Source: Hypsibius dujardini (taxonomy: Eukaryota > Tardigrada > Eutardigrada > Parachela > Hypsibiidae). From it: DNA of 34,849 nucleotides. This document shows, in pieces, positions 20,801-31,900 of the stretch. Below the pieces are notes generated by a model. That model worked only from the letters and a program-made list of their open reading frames with translations, was not told where the DNA came from and did not search any database. The stretch is taken from the NCBI GenBank assembly GCA_001579985.1, contig LRSR01007704.1, forward strand, positions 1-34,849, read 5' to 3'. Every line of letters begins with the position of its first letter. Within the stretch, counting starts at the first letter, position 1. The position numbers and the translations under genes were made by a program.

Positions 20801-23262
20801 AATTCTTCCCCCAAGCTCGATTTGCTCATCGAGCATTTGGACTTTTTAGATACGGTTTTTTGCTTTGAGCGTATTACAGAACCGTAAAATATAAAGTAAA
20901 AACAACTTGTGAAAAAAATTGAAAGTGGTAATAACTCATTAAGCCAAACTTGGTATAAACTTAAATGGCACGTATACTAACTTGTGGTGTGTGCTGGAAA
21001 AAAATCCACACTTCGAAATTAAAGGGGTTCTAGCCAACGACCATACCAATAAAATCCAGCTGAAATTGAAGTTAACAAGCAATCGCAAGCGGAATAAAAA
21101 AATTGAACTCACTAGGAAGATGTTTTGATTCCCTACTGGCAAAATGTCAGCTGTTGTCAGATTGTTGTGTGGAGACGCAACAGCGCCACTTGGCGGTACG
21201 GCACTGTTGGACCACGCCCAACAAGTCCTCATATCCAATCATCACAGCTATTTGACTCGTTTGTACCTTACTTACTTAGTAACTCTATCTACCCTAATAA
21301 CCCTATTCTGCTGCCACAGCTAATTACTTGTATGTAATTCTGATGTGTGTGCTATTTACTATCAATTCCATAGTTAACACTTTACTATATAATCCGATGT
21401 TTTACTAGTTATAAGGGAAAGTTGTACTTCCTCTTTCCTTTCTTCTAGTTTACTTCTCTACCGATCACCACATTCAGTCTAATAAACTTGTTAACTATCC
21501 AACCCCCGGTTGGTAGACCTAGCAGCACTAACCGAGCAGGAAAAGTGCCAAATGAACCTTAGTCATGCCAACCATTCAAGTTAGGCACTTTCCCTATTTA
21601 AGCCAACTTTGGCTGACCCAGCACTACGTATACTTGAAATACCCGGCAACCAAAGAGTTAAGGAACTGCGTAAAATTGAATGAATCAACTGAAATACATT
21701 TTATCATTGCCAAATAACCAGTGCAACGGTTTTGTAAATCCTAGATATAGCAATGATGGCAGAAACAAAAATATCTTCAACCCCCAACACTTAAATTTTA
21801 AGTAGGCTATTTCTGAATAAGTGAAGGCTTACTTCTCAATAGTTTTTTGCTTAGCAGCCCTGTATTTGTCTACGTAATCTATTACATTAGTCTTAAGATT
21901 AACTTTACAAAGATTGTTTATTTTACCCTGATATATTTTATTAGTTGAAATATGTAAAATGCCTATATCCTAATTCTAATCTTTTTGGGGTTTTACTAAT
22001 TATTTTTGTCTTTCTTATTGCCCTTAGCCCAAATGAATCAATTCAGAAATCCTCAATTTGAAGATTTGTTTTCTATGGATATTATTAATATTATTGAAAA
22101 TAGCAAATTTAGACCTATATCCTGAGTTTTGTATTTTTTAAAATTTTAATCTGCCTTTACAATACACCACCCACCTGAGAACATTTTTTTATTTGTTATT
22201 AGTTTACCTCTTATGCAGCTTATTTAACAACATCACTCTATGCTTTTCATTTAAATACGTGGAAACTGCCGGACCTTTAGGAAGGTGTTTCAAACCGCAA
22301 AAGACAATCCCCATTGCTGCAATTCTGTACAACAAAGGAATAATGGAAAGAATACAAATAGCGTTATCCAAATTGAATGAACGCCAGCTCATATTTCTCC
22401 ATTTTCCCAATTCAAAAACATTATTTTTCTTACCAAGGCGGAGCAATTGAAGCCGATGCAAAGCCACTTTTTCAGAATAAAAATGCGCCATTTTATAGGT
22501 TTTTGGCATTCCTTCAAAAATCTCAATTGCCTAAAGAACATACATTTGCGGTATGTTTTAAAGAAACAATTTTTTAAGCAAGATCTTTTCGACTGTTCAC
22601 AATTATTCCAAGTCAAGATAAAAGCTTCCAATTTCAAGACAAGAGCTGGCAGAAACTTCGTGATTGATTAAAAATATGATGTTTTATCGAACAGCATCTC
22701 TATATTTTCACCGACCATTCCTGAGTGGGAGTTCAATTACAGTACCAGCTGCATTACTTTCAGAGCGCCCCCCCCTTTAAAAACTGAAATTAAAACCGGA
22801 AACTAAAAGTATATATTTTAATTTTTCGATGGTTGTATAGTTTTGCCATGCCTGACCTGGAATAAGTTGCGAGACGACGAGATTTCCGTCTTCCTGTAGC
22901 ACTAATTTGGAAGAATTATTTTTAGACCAGAGAATTTGCCCCTTGTCAAGGTTGCCTTCCGACGGGATAGTGTCCGATCCGGCGACTGGCCGATCGGTAG
23001 CTTGTGCTGCTTGGGTGCAAACATCGTTGGTGTTGGTGTTTGTGTTCGCAATACAGCCATTAGGACAGGAAAGGATCTTGATGGGATTATCACCCTGCCG
23101 ACAAAAGAAGAGCCAGTTGGAGTCATTCGCGCTGACTTGACATACCGGAGCGAGATGTGAGCCACACGTATTCAAATCGGAAGTACAGCATCCTGCAAAT
23201 GCTGAGGGTAGGATTCCAAGCAGCAGAATCAACAGAATGATTGATACGTGAGACGCTTGCAT
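17835..23262 (-). CDS. Secreted B-type lectin-like protein (gene 2), paralogue of gene 1
   Basis: Four exons, 23262-22857, 20350-20102, 18298-18095 and 18037-17835, total 353 aa, with phases that agree at every junction. Donors are GTCAGG, GTGAGT and the weaker GTTCGT. Exon 1 encodes a clear signal peptide ending SAFA, the same 8-Cys module as gene 1 (GCCTSDLNTCGSHLAPVC ... CPNGC), and the start of a bulb-type lectin-like domain (LVLQEDGNLVVSQLIPG). Exon 2 completes the domain (MILGNGDLALLNSNGEIVWK ... PCLWSTP), colinear with gene 1. Exons 3-4 add a Cys-rich tail (HCLFFTNCSYSCKANC ... TCAFF ... ECTQS ... VVC). There is no Thr-rich stalk. The end is uncertain: another frame of exon 4 is open through donor 17780 and an exon from 17723, ending VQTCR-stop. 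Introns of 2.5 and 1.8 kb hold a piggyBac-like MITE and a 28-bp-TIR MITE. Confidence 0.8.
19881..20017. mobile_element. 137-bp MITE with 28-bp terminal inverted repeats
   Basis: Left end TACTGTACTGCCGCGTAAGC plus TTCGCGCA (19881-19908) is matched by the reverse complement of 19990-20017 with one mismatch in 28. The interior contains two GC-rich palindromes, TGCCCGGGCA and CGCCCGGGGCG. A TA at each tip would fit a Tc1/mariner-type target site. It lies in intron 2 of lectin gene 2. Confidence 0.7.
20765..21661. mobile_element. piggyBac-like MITE in a lectin gene intron
   Basis: TTAA at 20765-20768 is followed by CCCTCTGAGTGTCAGTCAGC. TTAA at 21658-21661, in reverse complement, is followed by CTCTTTGGTTGCCGGG, a diverged form of the same end. 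Inner blocks AAGTATACG and TAAATAGGGAAAG match the 12156-12818 copy in inverted orientation. No transposase ORF; non-autonomous and older-looking than the first copy. Confidence 0.7.
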
Positions 23263-23651
23263 TATAAAATATTAAATTGATAAGCGTAAGCTACAAAAAC
23301 TCACTCTTAAAAGTTAACCTGCACGTAAAGTGGTAATATTTGCCAGCTTAATACAACGGTCTTGCAATTTGGCGATCATCAAATCCGAAAAAGTGTTCTC
23401 TAAGCAGAAAACTCGTATAGGCATGTATAATTATTACTCACGATCACGGAGAAGTTCCTGAACTGGTTTTTCTACTGGAAAACCTACCTGTGAATGCAGA
23501 AGGCAACATCGTCTCGATACACAACATATTGGCGCGTGATTTATTTTTGAGAGCACTTTTTTTCTGTTCGGTATTTTGAGCAATCAGTCGTCCGATGCTA
23601 TACGAAACCGGTTTGTTGTAAACACTGAATAATTAGTGATTGTCTGTTAAG

Positions 23652-24015
23652 GCGATGAACCACCGTCGATTCAAACCATTTCGCAATGAGCACACACCTC
23701 AACGAAAAAATTTTAGCAGTTTAACAATAATTGATCAAGATAGCGTGGAAAAAAATTGATCGGAAAACAAAAATCGGGTTATCCCACGCCGGTCCCAGTA
23801 AACCATTATTCGTTACCGTTTCCTTAGTAATGACCATAAACCCAAATCACATAGGTGGCGCCGGGTACTATGACACAGCAGTTTTCAAAACGCAAATTTT
23901 TGTTTTCCGATCAATTTTTTCCCACGCTATCTTGATCAATTATAGTTAAACTACTAAAATATTCGTTGGGGTGTGTGGTCATTGCGAAAGGCTCGAATCG
24001 ACAGTGGTTCATTGC
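23652..24015. mobile_element. MITE with ~122-bp inverted repeats
   Basis: 23652-23774 and 23895-24015 are nearly perfect reverse complements. Both contain TTGATCAAGATAGCGTGG, AAAAATTGATCGGAAAACAA and, near the tip, ATGAACCAC-GTCGATTC. A loop of about 120 bp with GGTGGCGCCGGG separates the arms. No ORF of interest. It lies about 390 bp upstream of the start codon of lectin gene 2. Confidence 0.8.
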
Positions 24016-24433
24016 ATTTACGCATAGCGAGGCTGCGGTTTTTTCCTTTCTGTTTCGTGAAAATCGGTTGAAGTTATCAAAGCGAAAAACACCGGCATTT
24101 TCGTTATGAAATAAAGTGAACGTAACGTCAAGGGAAATCATAACGTTTGAAAGGAATTTTGAAGTGCGTTCTGGTTTTAAAAAATGTAGGCGTTCACATT
24201 TTAACGAAACCGGTTATGGATCAAAATATTTGTTATGCAACTGCCCGAGCATCCATCAAGGCCGGATAACTGCATTTGCAAGTGTTTGACCGTGCAAAAC
24301 CATCAAGGATAATTGAGACTTGGCGAGCGATGACACAAGGCTTATAAAAAACCCCGGTTGCTAGTTATGACACACCTTATAAACATTGTATGTAAGCTGC
24401 TACAAAATCAAACGCAAGATACCGGAAACTCTA

Positions 24434-24572
24434 CTGGAATTGGAGTTATGGAGATACTATATAGGGACAGTACTGCCAGGTCAAGGGGTATCGGGGCCCT
24501 ACTGAAGTTGGAGTTATGGAGTTACTGTATTGGAATAGTACTGTCAGGTGAAGGGGTATCGGGGGCCCTGCT
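24434..24572 (+). repeat. Two tandem 70-bp units, left arm of a fold-back pair
   Basis: Each unit reads approximately GGAGTTATGGAGTTACTGTA, then TAGGAATAGTACTGTCAGG, then TCAAGGGGTATCGGGGCCCT. The units start near 24431 and 24501. The same two-unit array occurs in reverse orientation at 26443-26580. Confidence 0.75.
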
Positions 24573-25484
24573 AGATTTTTGGAGTTCAGATTTGGTGAGT
24601 TTAGAAACAAGCATGAAAAACCAGCTAGTGGTCAGTTCTGTTACATTTGCTTATGTTGCTATTGCCATTGAAGTGTATCTAGGTAGACATGGCCAGGTAC
24701 ATTGTGGTACGACCTGCTATATGGTGGTACTTATGAAAATGGTTGTACCTAAGTGCTTCTGTAATTAGGTACAGGCGTGGCTAGGTATACTGTGATACCA
24801 TCTCAAAAGGATGGTGCCTATCAAGATGTCTGTACCACAAAACAGTTATAATAAATTGCCTGATGAAACTTTTACGGATAAATTTGATGTTCTTACATCT
24901 TAAACTAATTGATAAGTAACATAAAAAAATGAAATTTTTTTTTCATGGTAATGTCATGTGACGAATATCCGCAAAAGTGAAGGGGTTAAAAAACCAAGCC
25001 ATAATGGTGGCTTGCTGAAAGCAAAATGCCAAGATTTGGAGAGGAGCTTCAGGATGTTCTGGTTTACGTATTTTGCCGTTTAGTACAATCATTTTGAAGA
25101 TTAATGCACGTCGCAGAATTCATTTGTTTAGTCTCGGGTGTTCAGAGGTTTTTTTTGCAATGGAAACCCCTAATTAAAAATTGAATTTCTAGGACAACGC
25201 CTTAGACGACCGAGCTATGCAGAAACCAGAACAACTAATCTTCCAACCGCGCAATTGAGCTGAAAATTGGTTTTAAGAAAGAGGACTGAATGACCTAATT
25301 ACAAAATAATCTAAATTGGAGTTGTGACAGAATCCACGTGCTCATGCATTTGCTTGTTGTCTTAAACGGCCTGTACATGGCTATCTCTCTCTTCATGTCT
25401 GTTAACTAGTCTAGCAGAGATCCGTCAGTAATTAAATGGGAGGATACAGTTCACATGGTACGTTATAGACGGTTGATGAGGCAG

Positions 25485-26210
25485 TACGAGGGCCCCTACA
25501 TAAGTAATGTCACCTAATTATTTAAAAAATAACAGAACATCGATATTTAACTTTTACGCCACCGTCCTTCAAAGTAATCACCCTCGAACTCGATGCACTT
25601 TTTGCATCGAAGAATCCAATTACGGAAGACGTCCAGAAAACTATTCTTAGAGAGCTCGCGGAGGCGACCTTGCAGTGCGCCGTCAAGCTTTTTTCTGTTT
25701 CATATCTCCGCCCCCGGAGAGTCTCTTTAAGTTTGGGAAATAAAAAGAAATTGCAGGGCAACAGATTAGGAGGATAGGCCGGGTGTGGCAAATCTTCAAT
25801 TTTTTTTCGGCCAGAAATGCAGTGGTCAAGTCGGACTTGTGAATTGAGGCGTTCTCGTGGTGCAGCTTGAGACCCCGCAGACCAATCTCCCCCTTCTTCT
25901 TCCTCAGCTTGGCTACGAGTTTCTTCAAGCAGTTTTTTACGTAGAATGTGGAGTTGATGGTGCGTCTTTCCTGAGTTGGAATCAACCTCGAACAGGAAAC
26001 AGTGCCAGAGTAATAAAAAAAATGATGTACATGAACTTCTTCGTGCTTCTTTGCGACGCACTTTATTGGTCGAGGTTCTCCTTTTTTCATCCACTGTATC
26101 GATTGCCGCTTTGTCAGAGAATCATAATATAAAGCCCACATCTCATCTCCAGTGACGATCTCTTTGAGACGCTTTCTATCCTCTCTGCCATACCTGGTGA
26201 CCATTTAAAC
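25485..26210 (-). pseudogene. Dead, 5'-truncated mariner transposase
   Basis: The minus strand encodes the catalytic half of a mariner transposase in two frames, so a frameshift separates them, probably at the A8 run near 25799. Recognisable parts are IVTGDEMW (first Asp block), NASIHKS with Glu where HDNA-type Asp is expected, then PHPAYPPNLLPCNFFLFPKLK with Asn where the third catalytic Asp should be. The N-terminal helix-turn-helix region is missing. The 3' terminal repeat is probably TACGAGGGCCCCTACATAAG at about 25484, followed by TAATG, a mariner-like end; no 5' partner was found. Inactive. Confidence 0.85.
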
Positions 26211-26442
26211 CGTTGGACAGGCTTTTTCGCGAACGCCGTTGCTTAAAAAGTGGCTTGCGCATCGAAAGACCATAGACGCGCCATTCAGTAAAATGATTCT
26301 GCGTGGATTGTTTGACATTGAATTTATTATCATCTGGTGGTATACAGTGTAGTCCCAGTTTTGTTATGAAAAATATGTCAGGGACTTTTGGAAATCTTTA
26401 ATAGTCATACGATTGTTTCATAAATCTAACTCCATCAGAGCC

Positions 26443-26580
26443 TCCGCCGCCGGTACCCCTCGACCTGACAGTACTATTCCTATACAGTAACTCTATAACT
26501 CCAACTCCAGTAGGGCTCCCGGTACCCCTTGACCTGACATTACTATCCCTATACAATAACTCCATAATTCCAATTCTATA
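26443..26580 (-). repeat. Two tandem 70-bp units, right arm of a fold-back pair
   Basis: The reverse complement repeats the 24434-24572 array: GGAATTATGGAGTTATTGTA, TAGGGATAGTAATGTCAGGT, CAAGGGGTACCGGGAGCCCT, then a second unit. Spacing of about 1.9 kb between arms and the mariner relic between them suggests a composite or Foldback-type element. Confidence 0.75.
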
Positions 26581-26846
26581 TCGATATTTCACATCAATTT
26601 ATAAGCTTTGTGTCAAAATTTGCCAGTAGTGCGTCCACACTTTGTCGGGAAAAAAACGCACCACAGTGTACCCAGCATGAACACAAAATAGCCATTCAGC
26701 TCCATTTACTCCTGATAGAATGAGATTGGGTGCCAATTTGGACGCAGTAAATTAACCATATTTATCCGTTCATAACTTGAAACTTAAAGTAATGATACCG
26801 GGGCCTGAAACACGATTGGAACGGAGTATGACCCATGCGCACAGTG

Positions 26847-28902
26847 TTAATGGTCTACTGATTTTTTCATGGCAGAAAGCAAAGGAAAAGCTCCATCTTG
26901 ACAATCGTTCCCTGCATCGTCCTCCGAAACATCTGTCGCATAAACTCCGCCGTATCCATTTTGAACAGCCCATTTAGTCTAAACCATGGAAATGTACTGT
27001 AATCCCATATGAAGCTGGGGACAGCTAATGACGGACAAGTGCATAATCAACAAACCTTGGTACGAACTGTTGCTATATCGTTATAGCCGATCCACCAAAA
27101 AGGCGTGTAGGCATATGAAGCCGCAATCTCTTCGTCAAAATGATTAGTGGCATCTTCGTTCTTGATGGCCTGACAAATTTCGTAATAAGCCCATACACCA
27201 GACTCCTTTGTATGGTTACCAGAATATACACGGCTCGCAGCAGCGGCACCCAAGTCGTGCTTTTCGACGTCTTTCAGGATCCATCCGCGACCATAAAATG
27301 GTATGCCCAGAACTAATTTGGATTTAGAAATTCCTAGAGATGACAAGATGTCGGCCATGGACTCCTAACAAAATTCAAGAAAATCTGATCATTCGTAACA
27401 TACCAAACTTGGCATGTTTCAGAGCAGGTTCTCAAACTGGTTTCAGGTTTATTCTAAATGCCTTATGTCACTGATGATTTAGTAATATACTTCCGCAGTA
27501 ACGCATCAGAAATTTCTTTCTCGCAGAATTCACAAAATGAGAAATCTCCTGAATGTTCCATCTACATCGATTTAAGCCTAAGAAGCTACAATTGTTGGAA
27601 AACCGGTGAGAAAATATTTGTTCAAAATTGAATTCTGGATCGATTGCCGTCATGAGAAATCGTCGTAGGGACCAAAAAGCTGAGGCAAAAGTCAGGCTGG
27701 AAATAGCCAGGCCAAAGTCAGATTTCATCAGTAGCTATTAAATTCAGTTCTGATCAAATACGAAGTTCCTGTAATAGGATCGAGCTCATCTTACTCGTAT
27801 TTCACAGTATTCTGCCGAAAAACAAACATTATTTTGATAACGATTTTTTTGTGAATCGGTATTTTACTGTAAATATCGAGGGAGTTCTAATTTGTTTTTC
27901 TTAATTCTGAATTTTGGCATGGAATAAATGCCTATCCAGTGCCGGCGAAATAAATTTCAAAATCATCGATATTCATCTTCTTTAAAATAAAAGTTAATAC
28001 GATTCTCAGTTCTCCCATTGGAATTGTTATAAAGTATGAGCTGAATTACCATATTCTGCTTCGTGGCTCCTCCGAATGGTCCGCCCTTTGTAGGGGAATG
28101 ATGGCTCACAGTTTTGGTCTCTGTCAACGTCTTTCCCAGATCGTATGCTGCTACGTGTACAAAGTCAACGAATCTATGGATAACATATGAGTTTTGACCT
28201 TCATTCAACCAGTTGTTCAGCCAAAACTCACTGCTCAAGTTTTGATGCATCAACATCCGCCCAATATGATGTGTAGTGAAGTGTGACCGAAAGGAGGAGG
28301 CGTGGTTTAGCGGCATCAAAAGCCTCGGAGTCGAATGTGGTTCGCAATTGCTAGCAGGATAATCACCATTAGCCAATAGATTTCACAACCCAAAACCGGA
28401 AAACTCACCTTCACCAACGTGGCAATTGATGAAACGTTATAAGCATCCGTATATCTTTCATCAAAGTCAATGTCAACACCGTCTAAATTCCAATCACGCA
28501 GGTTTCGCAAAATAGGGGCGAGGAATTTCGAGCGAGTAACGAAATCGCTTGCTGTCTTCCCCAACACTTTGCTGCTTTTTCCGCCGATTCCCAAAAGGAA
28601 TTTTAGGTTTGGATGATCTGATTTCATTTGCTGCAGTTTGACGAAAGTTTCTGAACCGGAAAAAAATCAAAATTTTTACATGAAATAATAAACTAAGAAC
28701 TACATAAATTGTGTAGACTAACGTGTGATGGCATCAGTTGTTCGTGGTATAAGCTCCTTGCCTGTTGAACTTTCAAATGGAACGACAATATATGTGCATA
28801 AGGATTGGTCAAAGTTTTCCAGCTTGAACGAGTCGGGATAACCCCCTTCGGTTGACCAAGGGGGGAAGAAACAGCCACGATAGGGAGTTTCCAGTCCATT
28901 AC
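26847..28902 (-). other. GH18 chitinase-like domain exons of the fusion gene
   Basis: Six exons encode residues 316-683. Landmarks in order: YRGCFFPPW and LCTYIVVPF (barrel strands 1-2), HPNLKFLLGIGG (strand 3), NLDGVDIDFDER (strand 4 and the DGxDxDxE signature with Asp for Glu), PRLLLSVTLHY, FVDFVHVAAYDL, KSKLVLGIPFYGRGW, YAYTPFWWIGYND and GGVYATDVSEDDAGNDC. The length fits a complete GH18 barrel with a short insertion domain. With the acid/base Glu replaced, hydrolysis is unlikely; glycan binding is the simplest remaining role. Confidence 0.9.
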
Positions 28903-31900
28903 CTAGATGAGGAATCGAAAAAGGTAAACGGTCAAATTAAATATCTCTCCTGTTATTGGTAAGGTGCATTTGTTATTTGTGAACTCGAATCCCTGACAAA
29001 CTTCGCAATAAAGTGCTCAATTTCGGACTGTAGAGAATAGCATTTGAATGAGGAGCGTCTACACCAAAATTTGCGGCAAGTTTGTCTCACGTGTTTTCCT
29101 CTACTCAATTATGCACAAACTGACGGAATTTGTTTAGGAAAAGCCAAGCTTCTTTTTTCGAAAATGATTCAGAAGCATTAAGTTGTGAGAATCTCTTCGT
29201 AACCGAATGAAACATTCTAGAAATAAATTTTGATTCATGGGGGGGGGGATGGGCTCGGCGTGCACTTGCATCAAAAAAACTGAACTGTCGAAAAATTTCC
29301 TATAAAACCTGGGCTTTGGATGACGTTCTTTCCTATCGGAGTTAACTGATCTTTCTTTGCTGAATAATTATTGATCTTTTAATAACAGAAAAAACTAGTT
29401 TGGCGTTAACTGGTAATGGCTGAATTTTGACTAGAAGATAGGGCGAGCTACAGGGTAATTTTAATGGAAACGACCGAAAAGCTTGATCATTTTTGAAACG
29501 CGTACACTTGCAATTATTCTTAAATTATTTTTTCAGATTGTAGGGGTTCATTCTCTTTGTAAGAACAATCACTACATGGATTGCGTAGTGAATTTGCTGA
29601 GTTGTAACTTCGAGAATTAAGTTCTTACGTTATACTCCTCACTCGTTTTTTGCTTGCCAGACAAAATTTCGAAAAACAAAGGTCAGCGGCTTTTAAACAA
29701 ATTAGTAAATCGGTACATTAGAGGTAATTCTGTTCGGCACATGACGATCGACAAAGTTGTTTTTTCCTACCATACCAGTCAGGCGGTGCTTGTCTGAATT
29801 TGCTGCAGAGTCATTGCTGAACCCAGTAATTTACCTGCAGGTGCCGTTGTGGTAATGACGACAACTTTATCAACAGTAACCGGAAGGTCTGTCGAAGTCA
29901 GGTCTGCTGCTATGGTACTCGCGGGTGTCGTGGTGGATATAGTGGAGACATCTGTAGTAGTGGTTGCTGAGTTCGTTCCAGCTAAAAAAAAGATTAAAAT
30001 AATATCAGTAATTTTCTTGCAAGCATCGGATCTCAATCTTATTAACTAAAAATCACAGTTATCGGTGTCACAAAATGTATTTACCGCATTTATACAGCAA
30101 GTTGATTTTCGCAATATCAATGTCACTGAGGGCGTCCCTCTGGCCAATAAGTTTAGTCTTGTCGCTATACTTATGCAATGGTCGAATCGTCCAAACGGCT
30201 GGATTCTTGGCAAAATCGAACATGCCGTAGTGGAGTACAGAACCGAAATCGTAGGGTTGACCGAAAGCAGTCGTGTCTGTGTACTTTTGAAATTGTCCTT
30301 GATGGTCTGTGAGAAAATAAAAATTCGTTTAGCAGAAACTGATTTCAAATTCTATGGGAAAACTAACCGCCTTCTTCAATGTTGGCCATATTAATTTCCA
30401 CATAATCGTCACGATCTACTCGGCTTTGCTCGTGGTAAAAGCCTGGTAAAAAACAAGGTACAATGTACGTGAAGGCCAATTATTGTATGTCGTTTATGTT
30501 GCAAGTGGTACATTATCAACTGGTAATCAGTCATTGGGAAACCTACCAAGAGCATGCATCAGTTCGTGTTGAACTATTCCTGACCGGTCCGTGCATGCTA
30601 GCAAAAAACACACAGATCAGATTTTCTGGAATATTAAACATTTCAAACGATCTGAGAAATAAAAACTCACGTCCAATAGATAAAACGACAGTTTGAGGGC
30701 CTCTACTCCTGCCGACATAGGACGAACATCTAAAATGATTTGAAGAACCTCCAGTTACCACGGTATCAGTTTATGGCATCACACATGAAGTAAGCATTCA
30801 TACGTGTAACTGCTTGCAATGATAATGTAGTCCTTCTCGGTGGTCAATGGAACGAAACGCACACAGGTCCGGTCAAAGATTTTCATTGCATCCAGCACGA
30901 ACTGCTTGTGAGCTTTTGCGCTTGACGCCTCTATGAATAAAATAGAGCAACATGTGAGCTGTAGTATTGTTTAAATTTATTATTAGCCCAAAATTCCATT
31001 TTATTTTAAACAATATATATAGTATTTATGTTGAGTCGAGGTTGAAAACTTCCTGATGTTCATTGTTATTTACCGTTTTCGTGAATATTTTTGGGGAAAA
31101 TGTGCGAAGGTTATATCTCTGGTGCAGGCACTAATGTAATAACGAGGTTTTAAGGGCTTGGTAGCTAAATATGTCAACCACCATAACGATATTTGAAGAT
31201 AAATTCCGTTCGTCGTAAGAGAAGTCGTAAGGGTAAAGCCATCAAGTGTCAGACAGAAATAATGCCCTACCTGATGCGTGAGAACAGCCTATCAGACATT
31301 TTACGAATCGAAGAGTAACCGAAAGCCTACAGAATTTTGTCATATTAAAATATAGCAAAATAACGAAAAGAATCGGATCGTAACTGATGGCGTGGCTGGC
31401 GCAATGGCTTGTCTAAACCAGCATTCGGCGCGTAGCAATTTCGTCCAACAATACCAAGGGTTTCCTGTTCTTCCAACAGCTTTTTGAGTTTTAGTCCGAT
31501 TGTTATTTATTTTTATAGAATATGAAACCTTGCGTGTTTTCCTTATTCAATAAGCATATTCAGTATTCAATAAGTGATTCCGGAACAATATTTATGATTG
31601 TGAAAATTAAAGTTAAAAATGTACATGCAAAATTAGCGAGAGCATTCAAAAAGGTTCCGTTTGCTTTTTCAAAAAGGTGATACGACCTGAGTTATTGATA
31701 TTGCTTGCTGTTTTCAAGTAGTCAGATGGGCGGGCAAGACAATGTCTGTTTTTGGTTTTTTTTGTTGCACAAGCAGCACGTAGCGAATTGCCAGCTTTTG
31801 TACAATCTGTGAAAAATGCTTCCGGTAACCAGGACACGCTCAGAGCATGGAACCCACCAGTATGCGTGTTGGAGCGCGCGCATAAACCCTAGTGAAAATG

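Larger units (their letters stand above)
24016..26846. other. Gene-free repeat-rich spacer
   Basis: Contains the inverted 70-bp tandem-repeat arms and the mariner relic listed separately. Between 24680 and 24840 the words GGTAC and GTGGTAC recur many times, suggesting further decayed repeats. No host gene is supported. Confidence 0.5.

Noticed and set aside
24358-24768. 136-codon open frame on the plus strand
   Set aside because: It translates the 70-bp tandem repeat units and adjoining GGTAC-rich repeats.
26785-26810. Possible 5' terminal repeat of the mariner (AAGTAATGATACCGGGGCC)
   Set aside because: It has the same orientation as the 25485 end, not the opposite, and lies just past the 3' end of the fusion gene; chance similarity.
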